The notes under the pieces are model-generated. The model had not been told where the DNA came from, did no database searches, and worked only from the letters and a program-made list of their open reading frames with translations. DNA of 64,000 bases from NCBI RefSeq assembly GCF_016746095.1, contig NZ_JAERTY010000013.1, positions 104,299-168,298 on the forward strand, written 5' to 3'. Every line of letters begins with the position of its first letter. The first letter of the stretch is position 1. This DNA comes from Sphingobacterium faecale (GTDB taxonomy: Bacteria > Bacteroidota > Bacteroidia > Sphingobacteriales > Sphingobacteriaceae). This document shows, one piece after another, positions 35,260-44,120 of this stretch. Both the position numbers and the translations under genes were made by a program.

Positions 35260-35482
35260 TTATTTTCTGAGGTGGGATTGGCGCTTGCTTTATCCACTGT
35301 GTTACATCACGAAAATCGACCTCAGACGATGAGTAGGGTCTCTGTCAGGACCTTCGTTACAGAAAGATGAGCAAGGAGCCAATCCATCTTTAATCTTTCA
35401 GGTTCGTTGAAATACACGAATTATGGGAAAAAAGATTAGAGGAGTTAAGCACTTAATAATATTACAGAAATGTAATGTTTTT
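35260..35482 (+). ncRNA. Candidate structured small RNA with its own promoter and terminator
   Basis: A stretch of about 220 bases between a TAnnTTTG box and a terminator. Long-range pairing is plain: GGATTGGC (35275-35282) with GCCAATCC (35378-35385) and, one base further in, CTTGCT (35284-35289) with AGCAAG (35370-35375). Inside, CTGT (35297-35300) can pair with ACAG (35359-35362), and GACC (35318-35321) with GGTC. The result is a long interrupted hairpin of about 110 bases, a shape also seen in 6S RNA, although I cannot match it to any known family. A short tail leads to the stem ATTACA/TGTAAT and GTTTTT. It could instead be a leader for downstream genes. Confidence 0.45.
35461..35482 (+). 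terminator. Rho-independent terminator of the candidate ncRNA
   Basis: A 6-base stem ATTACA / TGTAAT with a GAAA loop followed by GTTTTT. The stem is short and AT-rich but the tetraloop and T-run are standard. Confidence 0.55.
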
Positions 35483-35759
35483 GGTGCTTTTCTTATTAAC
35501 AGGCACCGTGTCTGTAAAAAACAACAGTACAAAAATATTATTAAAGCACCCGAATAGTTTGGAAAAGCTTAGTCATTGTCATGACTTAGATCGTTGTATG
35601 TGCCAATTAGAAAACCTAAGATTCCAATTATAAACGTTAAGGCATTTCCTCGATTTCATTCAGTTAATTTTTTATTTAAAACAAGAACTAGTGACTAGTA
35701 ATGAGTAACCAGTAACGATACTAGGTGTGCCATTTTAGGTTGCTAAAATTACTTTAAAA
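35483..35759. other. Gene-free leader with short repeated words
   Basis: No supported gene. The part at 35690-35725 is made of repeated ACTAGTGACTAGTAATGAG / AGTAACCAGTAACGA-type words, and similar words (AGTAACGCGAGTGAGTAATG) occur at 35213-35232. These look like dispersed simple repeats. Confidence 0.5.
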
Positions 35760-37502
35760 ATGAGACAATTTTTTAGGGGTGGGATAGGACTGCCCTTTGG
35801 ACAGAGGTGTGTCCGACCACTGGCGGATGAACGAGTTAACATGTTAACAAGTTATCAAGATCTTTCTAGTTACCCAATAGAACAAAATAAAAGCAGGTTG
35901 TGCCATAGACTGCTTCTCCCGCTTGGGCGGTATCGCAGTGACGAAACTTGGTGCAATGATGGGAGAGTGGGGCGTACTGCTTACAGCCTATGGCCTAAAG
36001 CCATTACAATAATATTCTGTGTGTTGTTTAGTGTGCCCAATTTGCTAGGGACTGGCGCTATGGCGCAGTCCCAGCATGGGGCTGTGCCCCGTATTAATTT
36101 TGTGGATCAAATGCCCGTCGGTTTGGAGGCAGGCACTCAAAGGCAAACTGAGCGAATACTCGTTTATGAGGTATGCTCGGTTGCCGATGGGGGGACTGTG
36201 AATCAGGTTGGCAGTAATACTGCGGTCGAACAGCAAAAGGTCTCCCTGCCTCCTGCTCTACAGAAGAGGATAAGGGTAGGGGAGGTCGTGCCCGAAGAGC
36301 TATGGAACCTTCCTTTGGATGTGCTCTATCATAAAGATGGGGCGAAGCAGATACGTCTTGCTGACTATAGAGATACACCCCTTATCATTATCGATGTATG
36401 GTCGACTTCCTGTGCGGTGTGTCTTCGTGAGATGCCTCATGTTAGAGCCGTATCAAAGGCGACTGATGGAAAGATGCTACCTCTCTTTCTGACTCCGCAA
36501 GCTAAATCGGATGTAGAGCGATTTATGGCGCGCAGAGAAGGCGATATCTGGGAGACCATTGTGGGGGCAGATATCTTTCTGAAGCTATTTCCGACATATA
36601 GCGCGCCGCAAGAGATATGGATCAAAGACGGAAAAGTATTTGCGATTACGGAATATGTATATGTGACCAAAGATATTGTAAAGGACGTGTTGGACGGTCG
36701 TATTACTGAGCTGCCGGAGAAGGTATACAATGGCGATTTTAAAATCAGCAAGCCGCTACTTCTATCCGATAATGGTGGCAATGCTGGAGACATGCTATAT
36801 CATTCGTTATTTACGAGATACTTGGATGGAATTTATGACAACAGCCTACGGATAGGAGGAGGGAATGGGAATAAAATAACATTAACGAACATGTCGGCGT
36901 ATCTAATGTACGTGCGCTTTGCCGAATTAGTAAACGCAGATCTTATTACAACAAACAGGATGTTGATACAATCTGATCTCATAGATAGCCTTAAGACGCT
37001 GAGCTCTTTTTATCCGGAAAATCGGAAGCATTTTTTCTCCTACGAATTGTTATTGCCTCCAAATATGCAGGGGCAGGCTCCCGAACTTATGTTAGCCGAT
37101 CTTAACCGATTTTTCGGTGCGTTGTATGGTATCAAGGGAGAGGTCGCAAAAATAAAGCGCCCATGTTGGGTACTGCGTCCGAATGGGAAAGCTATTCCTT
37201 ATGCCTCCACAGGTGCACAGCAAGAGGCGGAAGCACACGGTGGCGTGATTGATATGCGTGCCTATCCACTGTCTTCCTTTGTTTCCGCAATGAAGCGTCA
37301 TTTTAACATGTTGCCATTGCCGATCCTGGATGAGACTGATATTACTGAACGTGTAGATATACAGCTGTTTACAGAAATGGAAGATTTTGAGAAACAACGT
37401 AAGCACCTAGAAGAAAAGGGATTTGAACTGGTTCAGGAGCATCGTGAAGTTGACATGTTGGTGTTGTCCGATATCAAAACAAAGAAAGGAGATATTGAAT
37501 GA
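35760..37502 (+). CDS. TlpA-like redoxin-domain protein, first gene of a SusCD operon
   Basis: A protein of 580 residues. The N-terminal 80 residues are odd: basic and Cys-rich ('GLPFGQRCVRPLADERVN'), partly encoded by a dispersed repeat (TGTTAACAAGTTATCAAG at 35842-35859). A hydrophobic signal-like helix follows at about 81-102, ending GTGAMAQ. The real start could be the ATG at 35841. A thioredoxin fold lies about 180-320: 'LIIIDVWSTSCAVCLREMPH' with redox pair CAVC, and a cis-Pro segment 'YSAPQEIWIKDG'. The C-terminal 250 residues show no motif I know. The stop overlaps susC by 4 bases (ATGA), so it acts with that receptor in the periplasm. Confidence 0.8.
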   Translation: MRQFFRGGIGLPFGQRCVRPLADERVNMLTSYQDLSSYPIEQNKSRLCHRLLLPLGRYRSDETWCNDGRVGRTAYSLWPKAITIIFCVLFSVPNLLGTGAMAQSQHGAVPRINFVDQMPVGLEAGTQRQTERILVYEVCSVADGGTVNQVGSNTAVEQQKVSLPPALQKRIRVGEVVPEELWNLPLDVLYHKDGAKQIRLADYRDTPLIIIDVWSTSCAVCLREMPHVRAVSKATDGKMLPLFLTPQAKSDVERFMARREGDIWETIVGADIFLKLFPTYSAPQEIWIKDGKVFAITEYVYVTKDIVKDVLDGRITELPEKVYNGDFKISKPLLLSDNGGNAGDMLYHSLFTRYLDGIYDNSLRIGGGNGNKITLTNMSAYLMYVRFAELVNADLITTNRMLIQSDLIDSLKTLSSFYPENRKHFFSYELLLPPNMQGQAPELMLADLNRFFGALYGIKGEVAKIKRPCWVLRPNGKAIPYASTGAQQEAEAHGGVIDMRAYPLSSFVSAMKRHFNMLPLPILDETDITERVDIQLFTEMEDFEKQRKHLEEKGFELVQEHREVDMLVLSDIKTKKGDIE

Positions 37503-40500
37503 GAAATTCTATAATTATTGTATTTCTGCTGTTTGTTTTTGCACAGTATATACAGGCTCAATCTATACGCATAGGGACGGTGAGGGATGAACAAGGGGTA
37601 CTTCTGAGGGGTGCCAATCTGTTGATCTACCCTAATAAAATAAATATAAGAACGGATAGTGATGGACAATTCAACCTACCGGCCGAGGTTGACTCTATAA
37701 GGATATCAAAAGTAGGATACCGTACGGAAGTATTTGTCATCGATGCTAATACCCCATTGATATTCACGCTCACGTCCTATAGTCAGTTTATTGAAGAGGT
37801 ACAGGTGTTCACCGGTTACCAGGGATTGACGAAAGAGAGGCAGACGGGGTCTTTCGTATTGGTCGATAATAAGTCTTTGGAGCGGCGCAGCAGTGCAGAT
37901 ATAATGAGCCGGCTTGAGGATCGGGCTACTGGGCTATTGTTTGACAAGCGGCCTACGGGCTCATCATCGTTTTATGTGCGGGGGCAGAGTACAATCAACT
38001 CTGAGGATCGGCCGCTCATCATATTGGATAATTTTCCCTACGAAGGTGATTTAAAACAGATCAATCCCAACGATATTGAATCGGTGACTATCCTTAAAGA
38101 TGCAGCCGCAGCCTCGATATGGGGAGCAAGGGCCGGAAACGGGGTGGTGGTACTGAGGACTAAGCAGGCTCGGATAGGTCAGCGGACGGCGGTAGATTTT
38201 AAAAATTACTACAGCATAACTGAAAAACCTGATTTACGTGCTAATAAAAATTACTTGCCTTCGGAGCCATATATCGATGTGGAGCGTTATCTTTTTGGTA
38301 ATGGGTACTATGCGGATAAAGAGCGTGATCTAACCTATCCGGTGCTGTCTCCTGTAATCGAACTGTTGATCAGCCAACGGGAAAATGCTATAACAGCAGA
38401 CGAGCTAGAATCTCAATTGAACCTGTTGAAACAGTTGGATTTCAGAGACGAACTGTCACGCCATGTTTATAGACAGCGAGGGGATCTTCAGTCGGCCTTA
38501 AATATTCGTGCAGGCAGCGATCGCCTAGCGTATTCTTTTTCTGCCGGATTTGACAAAAATCGTTCGGAGATAAAACACATGGGTGATAAACGGGTAGATC
38601 TATCACTATCCAGTCAGTTTAATATAATACCAAAATTGACTTATCACAATACTTTTTCCTATGTCACGGCTAAGAATACGTATGATAGTTATGTCGTACA
38701 GAACCTATATGGTGCAATGGCGATTGCGCCACCTTATCAGCGCTTGCAAGATGAACAAGGTAATTCCTCTATGTTATGGAAGGATTACCGACAGCGCTAT
38801 ATACATGAGCGAAGGGCAGAGGGATATCCCGATTGGGCATTCTATCCCTTAGAGGATTTGAAAAACCAAAAGAATAGGGTTGAGAATAATGATATACGGA
38901 TCAATAATACGCTTCGCTATGCCTTGATACAAGGTCTCGATATAGAAGTACATTATCAGTACGATCGGCAGTCACTCGATGATAGGAGTATGCAGGATCA
39001 AGACCTGTATGCCACACGGGATCTGATCAATAGGTTTGCACAGAAAGATGATACTCGATTTATTTATCCTGTGCCATTGGGCGGTATACTTGATCAGCGA
39101 CGACAGGTGAGAACAACCCATTCAGGAAGAGGACAGACGTCTCTTAATAGGCAATGGGGCGAGCATAGCCTGGCAGGGATATTAGGCGCAGAATGGAGAA
39201 AAGGACGGTATGACGCCGATGGAAATCGTCTATATGGTTATAATGACAATCTGTTAACATTTAGTTCCGTGGATTATCAAGGTTATTATATGATGAATCC
39301 GCAGAACTATGAAGGAAAAATCCCGAATACGTCCTTTTTAAATGGAAAAATAGATCGTTTTGTGTCGTATTATGGCAATGTAGGGTATGATTTGAAAGGC
39401 CGCTACATGCTGTCAGTAAGTGCGCGCAAGGATGCTTCGAATATTTTTGGAGTACGTACCAATCAAAAAGGCGTGCCATTGTGGTCATCGGGACTAAGCT
39501 GGAATCTTAGCAATGAGCCCTGGTATGATCTGAAACAATTACCGTACATCAAGATCCGCACGACTTATGGGCTGAGTGGAAATGTAAACCGTTCATTAAC
39601 GGCTTACAGTACGGGCTATTATAGTGTATCTAGTTTAACCCAACAGTCGTATATACAATTGCTCACACCTCCGAATGCAGATTTGAGATGGGAGAAAATA
39701 AGTACGGTCAATCTGGGCTTAGATTTTAAAATTAAGGATAATCGCCTGTCGGGTAGTCTGGATTTTTATTGGAAAGATGCCAAAGACTTGATCGGAGAAT
39801 CACCTCTGGATCCTACGGTTGGGTTTTCTGTAGGTGGTCGAAATACTTTTATCGGCAATAACGCCCGCATGAAGGGGCGAGGAGTAGACCTGAATTTGAA
39901 TTATCATAAAAAATGGAATAAACTCGATTGGTCCACAACTGTTAATTACAGCTTTAGCACGGATAGGATCGTGAAGTATGATTTTGAAAATCACCTGTCT
40001 GCCTATTTTTCAGCATTTAATGCGCCTATGGAAGGGCGATCTAGATTTTCAGAATATGTACTGGCTTGGGGAGGGCTCGATTCTGAAAACGGAGATCCAA
40101 GAGTCCTTTTGGGGGGTGAGCCTTGGAAGGATTATGGTAATTTCTACACGAAATTGGTCAAGGAGGATATTAAATATGGAGGAGCGATATTGCCCCGTCA
40201 TTTTGGATCGGTTCTTACCGAACTAAGCTATAATGATTTTCAGCTAAGTATAGGTTTGAACTATAAATTTGGGCATTGGTTTAGGCAGCCCACAATCAAC
40301 TACACCGATCTTTTTTCAAGAGGTAGAGGGCATTTGGATTATCTAGACAGATGGCAGAAGGAAGGGGATGAACTCCATACCGACATACCTTCCAGACCTG
40401 ATCCTTCGATAACACCCATGCGGGATTTTGTATACCAATATGCAGATGTACTCCTTAAGAGAGCCGATCATATCCGCCTGAAGGATGTTCGTCTCAGTTA

Positions 40501-40672
40501 TACTTTTTCCGGAAAAATGAGACAGGCGTTCAGGGGGGTAACGGTTTTCGGATATGTGGATAATGTAGGTTTGATGTGGACCGCCAATAAAATGAACATA
40601 GATCCGGAGTATGTGCTGTCCGATTATTCTGCTATGCGTAGTTATGTCTTAGGCTTGGATATTAAATTTTAA
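37499..40672 (+). CDS. SusC/RagA TonB-dependent outer-membrane receptor (no STN domain)
   Basis: A protein of 1057 residues. Signal peptide 'NSIIIVFLLFVFAQYIQAQ', then a CarboxypepD-reg-like domain at about 20-95 ('GTVRDEQGVLLRGANLLIYP', 'VGYRTEVFVI'). The plug has 'FYVRGQSTINSEDRPLIILD' and 'ESVTILKDAAAASIWGARAG', and the barrel ends 'SYVLGLDIKF'. There is no STN domain, in line with the lack of a sigma/FecR pair here, so regulation must differ from the two operons upstream. It is translated together with the TlpA-like protein (4-base overlap) and followed 10 bases later by susD. Confidence 0.95.
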   Translation: MRNSIIIVFLLFVFAQYIQAQSIRIGTVRDEQGVLLRGANLLIYPNKINIRTDSDGQFNLPAEVDSIRISKVGYRTEVFVIDANTPLIFTLTSYSQFIEEVQVFTGYQGLTKERQTGSFVLVDNKSLERRSSADIMSRLEDRATGLLFDKRPTGSSSFYVRGQSTINSEDRPLIILDNFPYEGDLKQINPNDIESVTILKDAAAASIWGARAGNGVVVLRTKQARIGQRTAVDFKNYYSITEKPDLRANKNYLPSEPYIDVERYLFGNGYYADKERDLTYPVLSPVIELLISQRENAITADELESQLNLLKQLDFRDELSRHVYRQRGDLQSALNIRAGSDRLAYSFSAGFDKNRSEIKHMGDKRVDLSLSSQFNIIPKLTYHNTFSYVTAKNTYDSYVVQNLYGAMAIAPPYQRLQDEQGNSSMLWKDYRQRYIHERRAEGYPDWAFYPLEDLKNQKNRVENNDIRINNTLRYALIQGLDIEVHYQYDRQSLDDRSMQDQDLYATRDLINRFAQKDDTRFIYPVPLGGILDQRRQVRTTHSGRGQTSLNRQWGEHSLAGILGAEWRKGRYDADGNRLYGYNDNLLTFSSVDYQGYYMMNPQNYEGKIPNTSFLNGKIDRFVSYYGNVGYDLKGRYMLSVSARKDASNIFGVRTNQKGVPLWSSGLSWNLSNEPWYDLKQLPYIKIRTTYGLSGNVNRSLTAYSTGYYSVSSLTQQSYIQLLTPPNADLRWEKISTVNLGLDFKIKDNRLSGSLDFYWKDAKDLIGESPLDPTVGFSVGGRNTFIGNNARMKGRGVDLNLNYHKKWNKLDWSTTVNYSFSTDRIVKYDFENHLSAYFSAFNAPMEGRSRFSEYVLAWGGLDSENGDPRVLLGGEPWKDYGNFYTKLVKEDIKYGGAILPRHFGSVLTELSYNDFQLSIGLNYKFGHWFRQPTINYTDLFSRGRGHLDYLDRWQKEGDELHTDIPSRPDPSITPMRDFVYQYADVLLKRADHIRLKDVRLSYTFSGKMRQAFRGVTVFGYVDNVGLMWTANKMNIDPEYVLSDYSAMRSYVLGLDIKF

Positions 40673-40682
40673 AGATACAGTT

Positions 40683-42038
40683 ATGATTAAACAACATTAT
40701 ATTTTGGGGATGATCTTGTACTTTTTGGTTCTATCCTGTACAGGAGATTTTTTGGACGTCAAACCGGACAAAAAACTAGTTGTTCCAGAGACGCTTGCGG
40801 ATATGCAGGCCTTGCTGGATTATACGGATTTAATGAACCGGTCTATACCTATCGTAGACGAGATGCAGGCCGATGACGGCTATTTGACGGATCAGGTTTG
40901 GAATGCGATGGGGAATTATCCTGACTATAAAAATGCGTATCTATGGCTGGATCAAATATATGAGACAAAACTGTTAGATGCTAATTGGTCTGTCGCGTAC
41001 AGGATCATTTTTCAGGCAAATAATGTTTTGGAAGGATTGTCCAAGTTGGATCCTGATCAAGATCCACTCCTATACAAACGTCTTAAAGGACAAGCCCTTT
41101 TTTTTAGAGCTTGGCAGCATTGGAGACAGGTGCTAATGTTTGCCCCGCAGTTTGATAAAGATAAGTCGGCCACAGATATGGGGGTACCGATGAGACTCGA
41201 AACCGATATCATCGCAAAGACGGTACGGATGTCTGTAGAGGAGAATTATAAAATAATCTTAATGGATCTATTGGAAGCTGCTGACTTAGTGGATGATCAT
41301 GATGCTGTAAAAACACGACCGGGTAAAGCTGCCATACATAGTCTCTTGGCTAGGGTGTACCTTACTATAAGGCAATGGAAAGAGGCTGCAACGTATGCGG
41401 ATTTAGCGTTATCTAGTCCCCATTATTCATTAATGGATTTTAGCACGGTGACAGATGGTAGTTATCCGTTCAAACGGTTTGGTTCGGAGGTGCTTTTTCA
41501 TGCGATAGCAAATACATCTTATATTTTTTCGTCTTCTCGCTTTAAAACAGATCCTGAATTATTCCGTTCATACAGCGTAAATGATTACCGTCGTCAGCTG
41601 TTTTTTAACAGCGTAGGTGAGGAAGCGAACTACAAAGGGAGTTACGACGGCTCACTTTATCCTTTTGTGGGCATTAAGTTGTCAGAGTGTTTTTTGATAA
41701 AGGCTGAATGTGAGGTAAGAATGAATCAAGTTGAGCAGGGGCTTAATACATTAAGCAAGTTGTTGGAGTCTCGAATAGAAGGGTATCAATCACCTGAAGG
41801 ACTATCGCAGTCTGAAGCGTTGAACTATGTGTTGTCTGAACGCCGTAAGGAACTTTTTTTGAACGGTGTGCGTTGGTATGATCTGAAGCGTTTGAATATG
41901 GAGAAAGCGACAGAGAAGGTGCTTTCAAAGACGGTTTTGGGAAAGGTGTATACGTTGGAACCGAATAGTTTAAAATACATATTCCCGATCCCACCTACTG
42001 TGATCCAAATGACAGGGATTCCTCAGAATCCCCGTTGA
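40683..42038 (+). CDS. SusD/RagB-family outer-membrane lipoprotein
   Basis: A protein of 451 residues with lipobox VLSC followed by TGDFLDVKPDKKLVVPETLADMQ; that start is typical of SusD proteins that pair with TlpA/SusC operons. Further landmarks: 'KGQALFFRAWQHWRQVLMFAP', 'KAAIHSLLARVYLTIRQW', 'ALNYVLSERRKELFLNGVRWYDLKRLN' and the closing 'YIFPIPPTVIQMTGIPQNPR'. It is the last gene of the three-gene operon and is followed by a strong hairpin terminator. Ligand unknown. Confidence 0.93.
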   Translation: MIKQHYILGMILYFLVLSCTGDFLDVKPDKKLVVPETLADMQALLDYTDLMNRSIPIVDEMQADDGYLTDQVWNAMGNYPDYKNAYLWLDQIYETKLLDANWSVAYRIIFQANNVLEGLSKLDPDQDPLLYKRLKGQALFFRAWQHWRQVLMFAPQFDKDKSATDMGVPMRLETDIIAKTVRMSVEENYKIILMDLLEAADLVDDHDAVKTRPGKAAIHSLLARVYLTIRQWKEAATYADLALSSPHYSLMDFSTVTDGSYPFKRFGSEVLFHAIANTSYIFSSSRFKTDPELFRSYSVNDYRRQLFFNSVGEEANYKGSYDGSLYPFVGIKLSECFLIKAECEVRMNQVEQGLNTLSKLLESRIEGYQSPEGLSQSEALNYVLSERRKELFLNGVRWYDLKRLNMEKATEKVLSKTVLGKVYTLEPNSLKYIFPIPPTVIQMTGIPQNPR

Positions 42039-42045
42039 TAAAAGG

Positions 42046-42084
42046 AAGAGGTTGTTCGACCTTTCGGACAACCTCTTTGGTTTA
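42046..42084 (+). terminator. Terminator between convergent susD and the small exported gene
   Basis: A long stem, AAGAGGTTGTTCGA with TCGGACAACCTCTT (one G-T pair), a short loop, then TTGGTTTATT. It ends the susD transcript; on the other strand AACC... is poorer, so it mainly serves the plus strand. Confidence 0.8.
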
Positions 42085-42399
42085 TTCTCTCGTACGGAAA
42101 TCTTTGTGATTGCCTATTTCTGAAGTAATGACGGTACGTGATGCACCTGTACCCGTTGTCTGGGAGTCTAAGTATTTCCTAGCGCAGTCCGGTATTTCAT
42201 TATCATCAGGACACGGCAAATCGATTTCATTCACCTCACCGGGTAATGGTGTGGTACCCGCTGCGTCCATAAGGAACCAATACTCTGCTTGAACATCAGA
42301 TTTTAAACCATCTGCAATGGCGTACATGCCAAAGCCTGTTAAAGTAGCTGTAAGTGCAACAGCAAAAATGTTTTTTTTGATAAATTGTATGATTTTCAT
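42082..42399 (-). CDS. Small exported protein, DUF6520-like
   Basis: A protein of 105 residues on the minus strand, convergent to susD. A signal-like helix occupies about 9-30 ('NIFAVALTATLTGFGMYAIA'). The mature part begins 'DVQAEYWFLMDAAGTTPLPG' and holds two Cys 10 residues apart in 'DLPCPDDNEIPDCARKYL'. This pattern, short Sec signal plus a Cys pair, recalls the DUF6520/NVEALA-type small exported proteins of Bacteroidota; the match is loose. Its position next to a TlpA-like thiol protein and SusCD operon invites the idea of a disulfide-bearing exported peptide, which is speculation. Confidence 0.6.
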   Translation of the reverse strand: MKIIQFIKKNIFAVALTATLTGFGMYAIADGLKSDVQAEYWFLMDAAGTTPLPGEVNEIDLPCPDDNEIPDCARKYLDSQTTGTGASRTVITSEIGNHKDFRTRE

Positions 42400-42847
42400 T
42401 TGTCAGGTTTTTATTTCGCACGGACGGAAAAAAAACACGGTAAAAAAAAGCACAGTTTACTATTTTGTTAAAAGTCTAATCTCGTCTCCATGGGAGACAG
42501 TATTTTATATGTCTGCGGAGTCACTATCTGCCGATGGTGGATCTCCATTATGCCTTTACTTTACGGTTTGCCCGAAATAGTGCAAATTTCTCTCTTACCG
42601 CATAGGCGTTTTTTTGATTTCGATGTATCATAGGGCTAAGCTATAGAAGATAAGCATCTTTTTTAGATGTGTTAATTCGCAAATGCGATGAATAAAAGCT
42701 CAAACAGTATGTCTTTTGCACTTTTCGTACGAATTAATTCGTAAGTTTTTGAAAATATGGAATGTCTTTTTGCTTTAATATCTTCTGTAGGTTATCTTAG
42801 GCTATAGTGACCATTAAAAGTTGTAAGCGCTTTAAAATGTTTTTATT
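42400..42847. other. Gene-free divergent intergenic region
   Basis: About 450 bases between the small exported gene (minus) and the zinc-ribbon-like gene (plus). It holds a 6-base hairpin GTCTCC/GGAGAC at 42484-42498, an imperfect dyad TCGCA..TGCGA at 42677-42688 and a perfect 16-base palindrome at 42728-42743. No ORF or promoter box that I would defend. Confidence 0.6.
42728..42743. promoter_or_regulatory. Perfect 16-bp palindrome, possible operator
   Basis: TACGAATTAATTCGTA reads the same on both strands. It lies 104 bases before the ATG at 42848 in an AT-rich region, a position and size that suit a dimeric repressor. No assigned regulator. Confidence 0.45.
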
Positions 42848-43123
42848 ATGGATGAAATGGACAGACCTAAGTTTAAAAAATGTAGGGGTACAGGTAAGGT
42901 ATCCTTTCCCAACAAGTTGGAGGCGCAATGGACGATGCTCAAACACAAGTGGTCCGCTTTGATCCGGAATAAGATCGACGGGCGGCGGGTCAAGCACCGC
43001 CAGGGCAAGCAGGCGCAACGACGTATCTACTACTGTAAGGTGTGCAAAGGCTACCACCTGACGAAATGGACCAAACAGAATTTTAATAATTATACGCGCT
43101 ATCGGGATGAGGAGCGGTTTTGA
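42848..43123 (+). CDS. Small zinc-ribbon-like protein
   Basis: A protein of 91 residues, strongly basic. It has a Cys near the start ('FKKCRGTGKVSFPNKLEA'), a basic middle ('KIDGRRVKHRQGKQAQRR') and a C-terminal 'IYYCKVCKGYHLTKW' in which CxxC and His could bind zinc. Similar short proteins occur in phage and mobile regions. The last 166 bases (42956-43121) recur almost exactly at 43955-44120. The GC-rich codons of that segment contrast with the AT-rich neighbourhood. Function unknown; nucleic-acid binding is plausible from charge. Confidence 0.6.
   Translation: MDEMDRPKFKKCRGTGKVSFPNKLEAQWTMLKHKWSALIRNKIDGRRVKHRQGKQAQRRIYYCKVCKGYHLTKWTKQNFNNYTRYRDEERF
42956..43121 (+). repeat. 166-bp direct repeat, copy 1
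   Basis: Matches 43955-44120 with about three differences in 166 bases, offset by 999 bases. It encodes the C-terminal half of the zinc-ribbon-like protein. Confidence 0.9.
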
Positions 43124-43153
43124 CTACTTGCTTTTTGTTTGAACAGAGAAACG

Positions 43154-43865
43154 CTAGTACAAAAATCCGAATAGCCATAGCGGAATCTTTGTGCCGAAAC
43201 CAGTCTCTATCCCATCTGCTGCAATAAGGTAATTATCGGTGTTTTTAACCTGTTTTATCCCCTTGTTTTTACCCCCTACTTCAATATGGATATCTTTGAC
43301 AAGAAAATCACCTACCTGTGGTTCGGAAACTTCCAGTCCGGCATTGAGTAATTGATTCAGTAAAAAAGTCTCCCTAATATTTCCTTGATTAGGTTCTGGG
43401 TGGATAGCATACGAAAGGTTGGTGTTTTCTAAGAATAGCTTGTCCGGCTTTTGTAAACGGGATATACCTTTGCCCTGTGCAGACAGGACATTTAGAAGCC
43501 CGGCATCACGAAGTTGGTATATATATTCCAATATACGGTCTCTAGAAATGTCCATTTTAGCTGCAAGAGCAGATATGTTGGGTTTGAAGGGAGCTGATTC
43601 AGCAATTACAGCTAATAATCTTTTGACCTTCACAGCGGTACCAGCATTGTATGATGCTATGTAAGCTAGGTCTGTATCTACCACAGCATCTATTACTTGT
43701 TCGAGTTTCGGTAGATATTCATTCTCACCCTCGGTAAATATCGGGAGATACCCCAATCGTAGATATTTAGTAAATAAAGGTAGTGGTCTTATTGTTGATG
43801 TAATTTGCAGACTAATATCATTTCCATATTGCAGTTTGTATACTGCAAATATAACTATAAATTGT
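43154..43865 (-). pseudogene. COG1373/DUF4143-type ATPase, N-terminal ATPase domain lost
   Basis: The minus strand encodes the C-terminal half of an AAA+ ATPase of the DUF4143 type: 'LFTKYLRLGYLPIFTEGENE', 'YLPKLEQVIDAVVDTDLAYI', a winged-helix segment 'NISALAAKMDISRDRILEYI' and a nuclease-like end 'DIHIEVGGKNKGIKQVKNTD'. The frame stays open upstream of the TTG at 43756 to about 43865 ('YKLQYGNDISLQITSTIRPL') but there is no ATG and no P-loop, so the first half (about 200 residues) is missing. The break lies close to the second 166-bp repeat, which probably caused it. Confidence 0.7.
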
Positions 43866-43954
43866 TGTTTTAAAACTACATTTTGACTTGTGTATCGCTG
43901 TTTTGTATCAGCAATAATAGGGGGATGTTGATTTATTTCTTACACTTTACTGGT

Positions 43955-44120
43955 GCTTTGGTCCGCAATAAGATCGACGGGCGGCGGGTCAAGCACCGCC
44001 AGGGCAAGCAGGCGCAACGACGCATCTACTACTGTAAGGTGTGCAAAGGCTACCACCTGACGAAATGGACCAAACAGAATTTTAATAATTATACGCGCTA
44101 TCGGGATGAGGAGCGGTTTT
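43955..44120 (+). repeat. 166-bp direct repeat, copy 2 (partial zinc-ribbon gene)
   Basis: Second copy of the segment at 42956-43121. It keeps the reading frame ('KIDGRRVKHRQGKQAQRR', 'YYCKVCKGYHLTKW') and ends with its own TAG at 44121, but the N-terminal part of the gene is replaced by unrelated AT-rich sequence, so it is a gene fragment. An open frame from 43883 exists but its start is not convincing. Confidence 0.85.

Noticed and set aside
35260..35482. Calling the structured RNA 6S RNA, SRP RNA or a riboswitch
   Set aside because: The shape is suggestive of 6S but no conserved sequence element of any of these families is visible, so it is left unassigned.
35423..35557. A 44-codon frame after the candidate ncRNA
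   Set aside because: It contains the terminator hairpin, is rich in Lys/Asn from AT-rich DNA, and resembles no protein I know.
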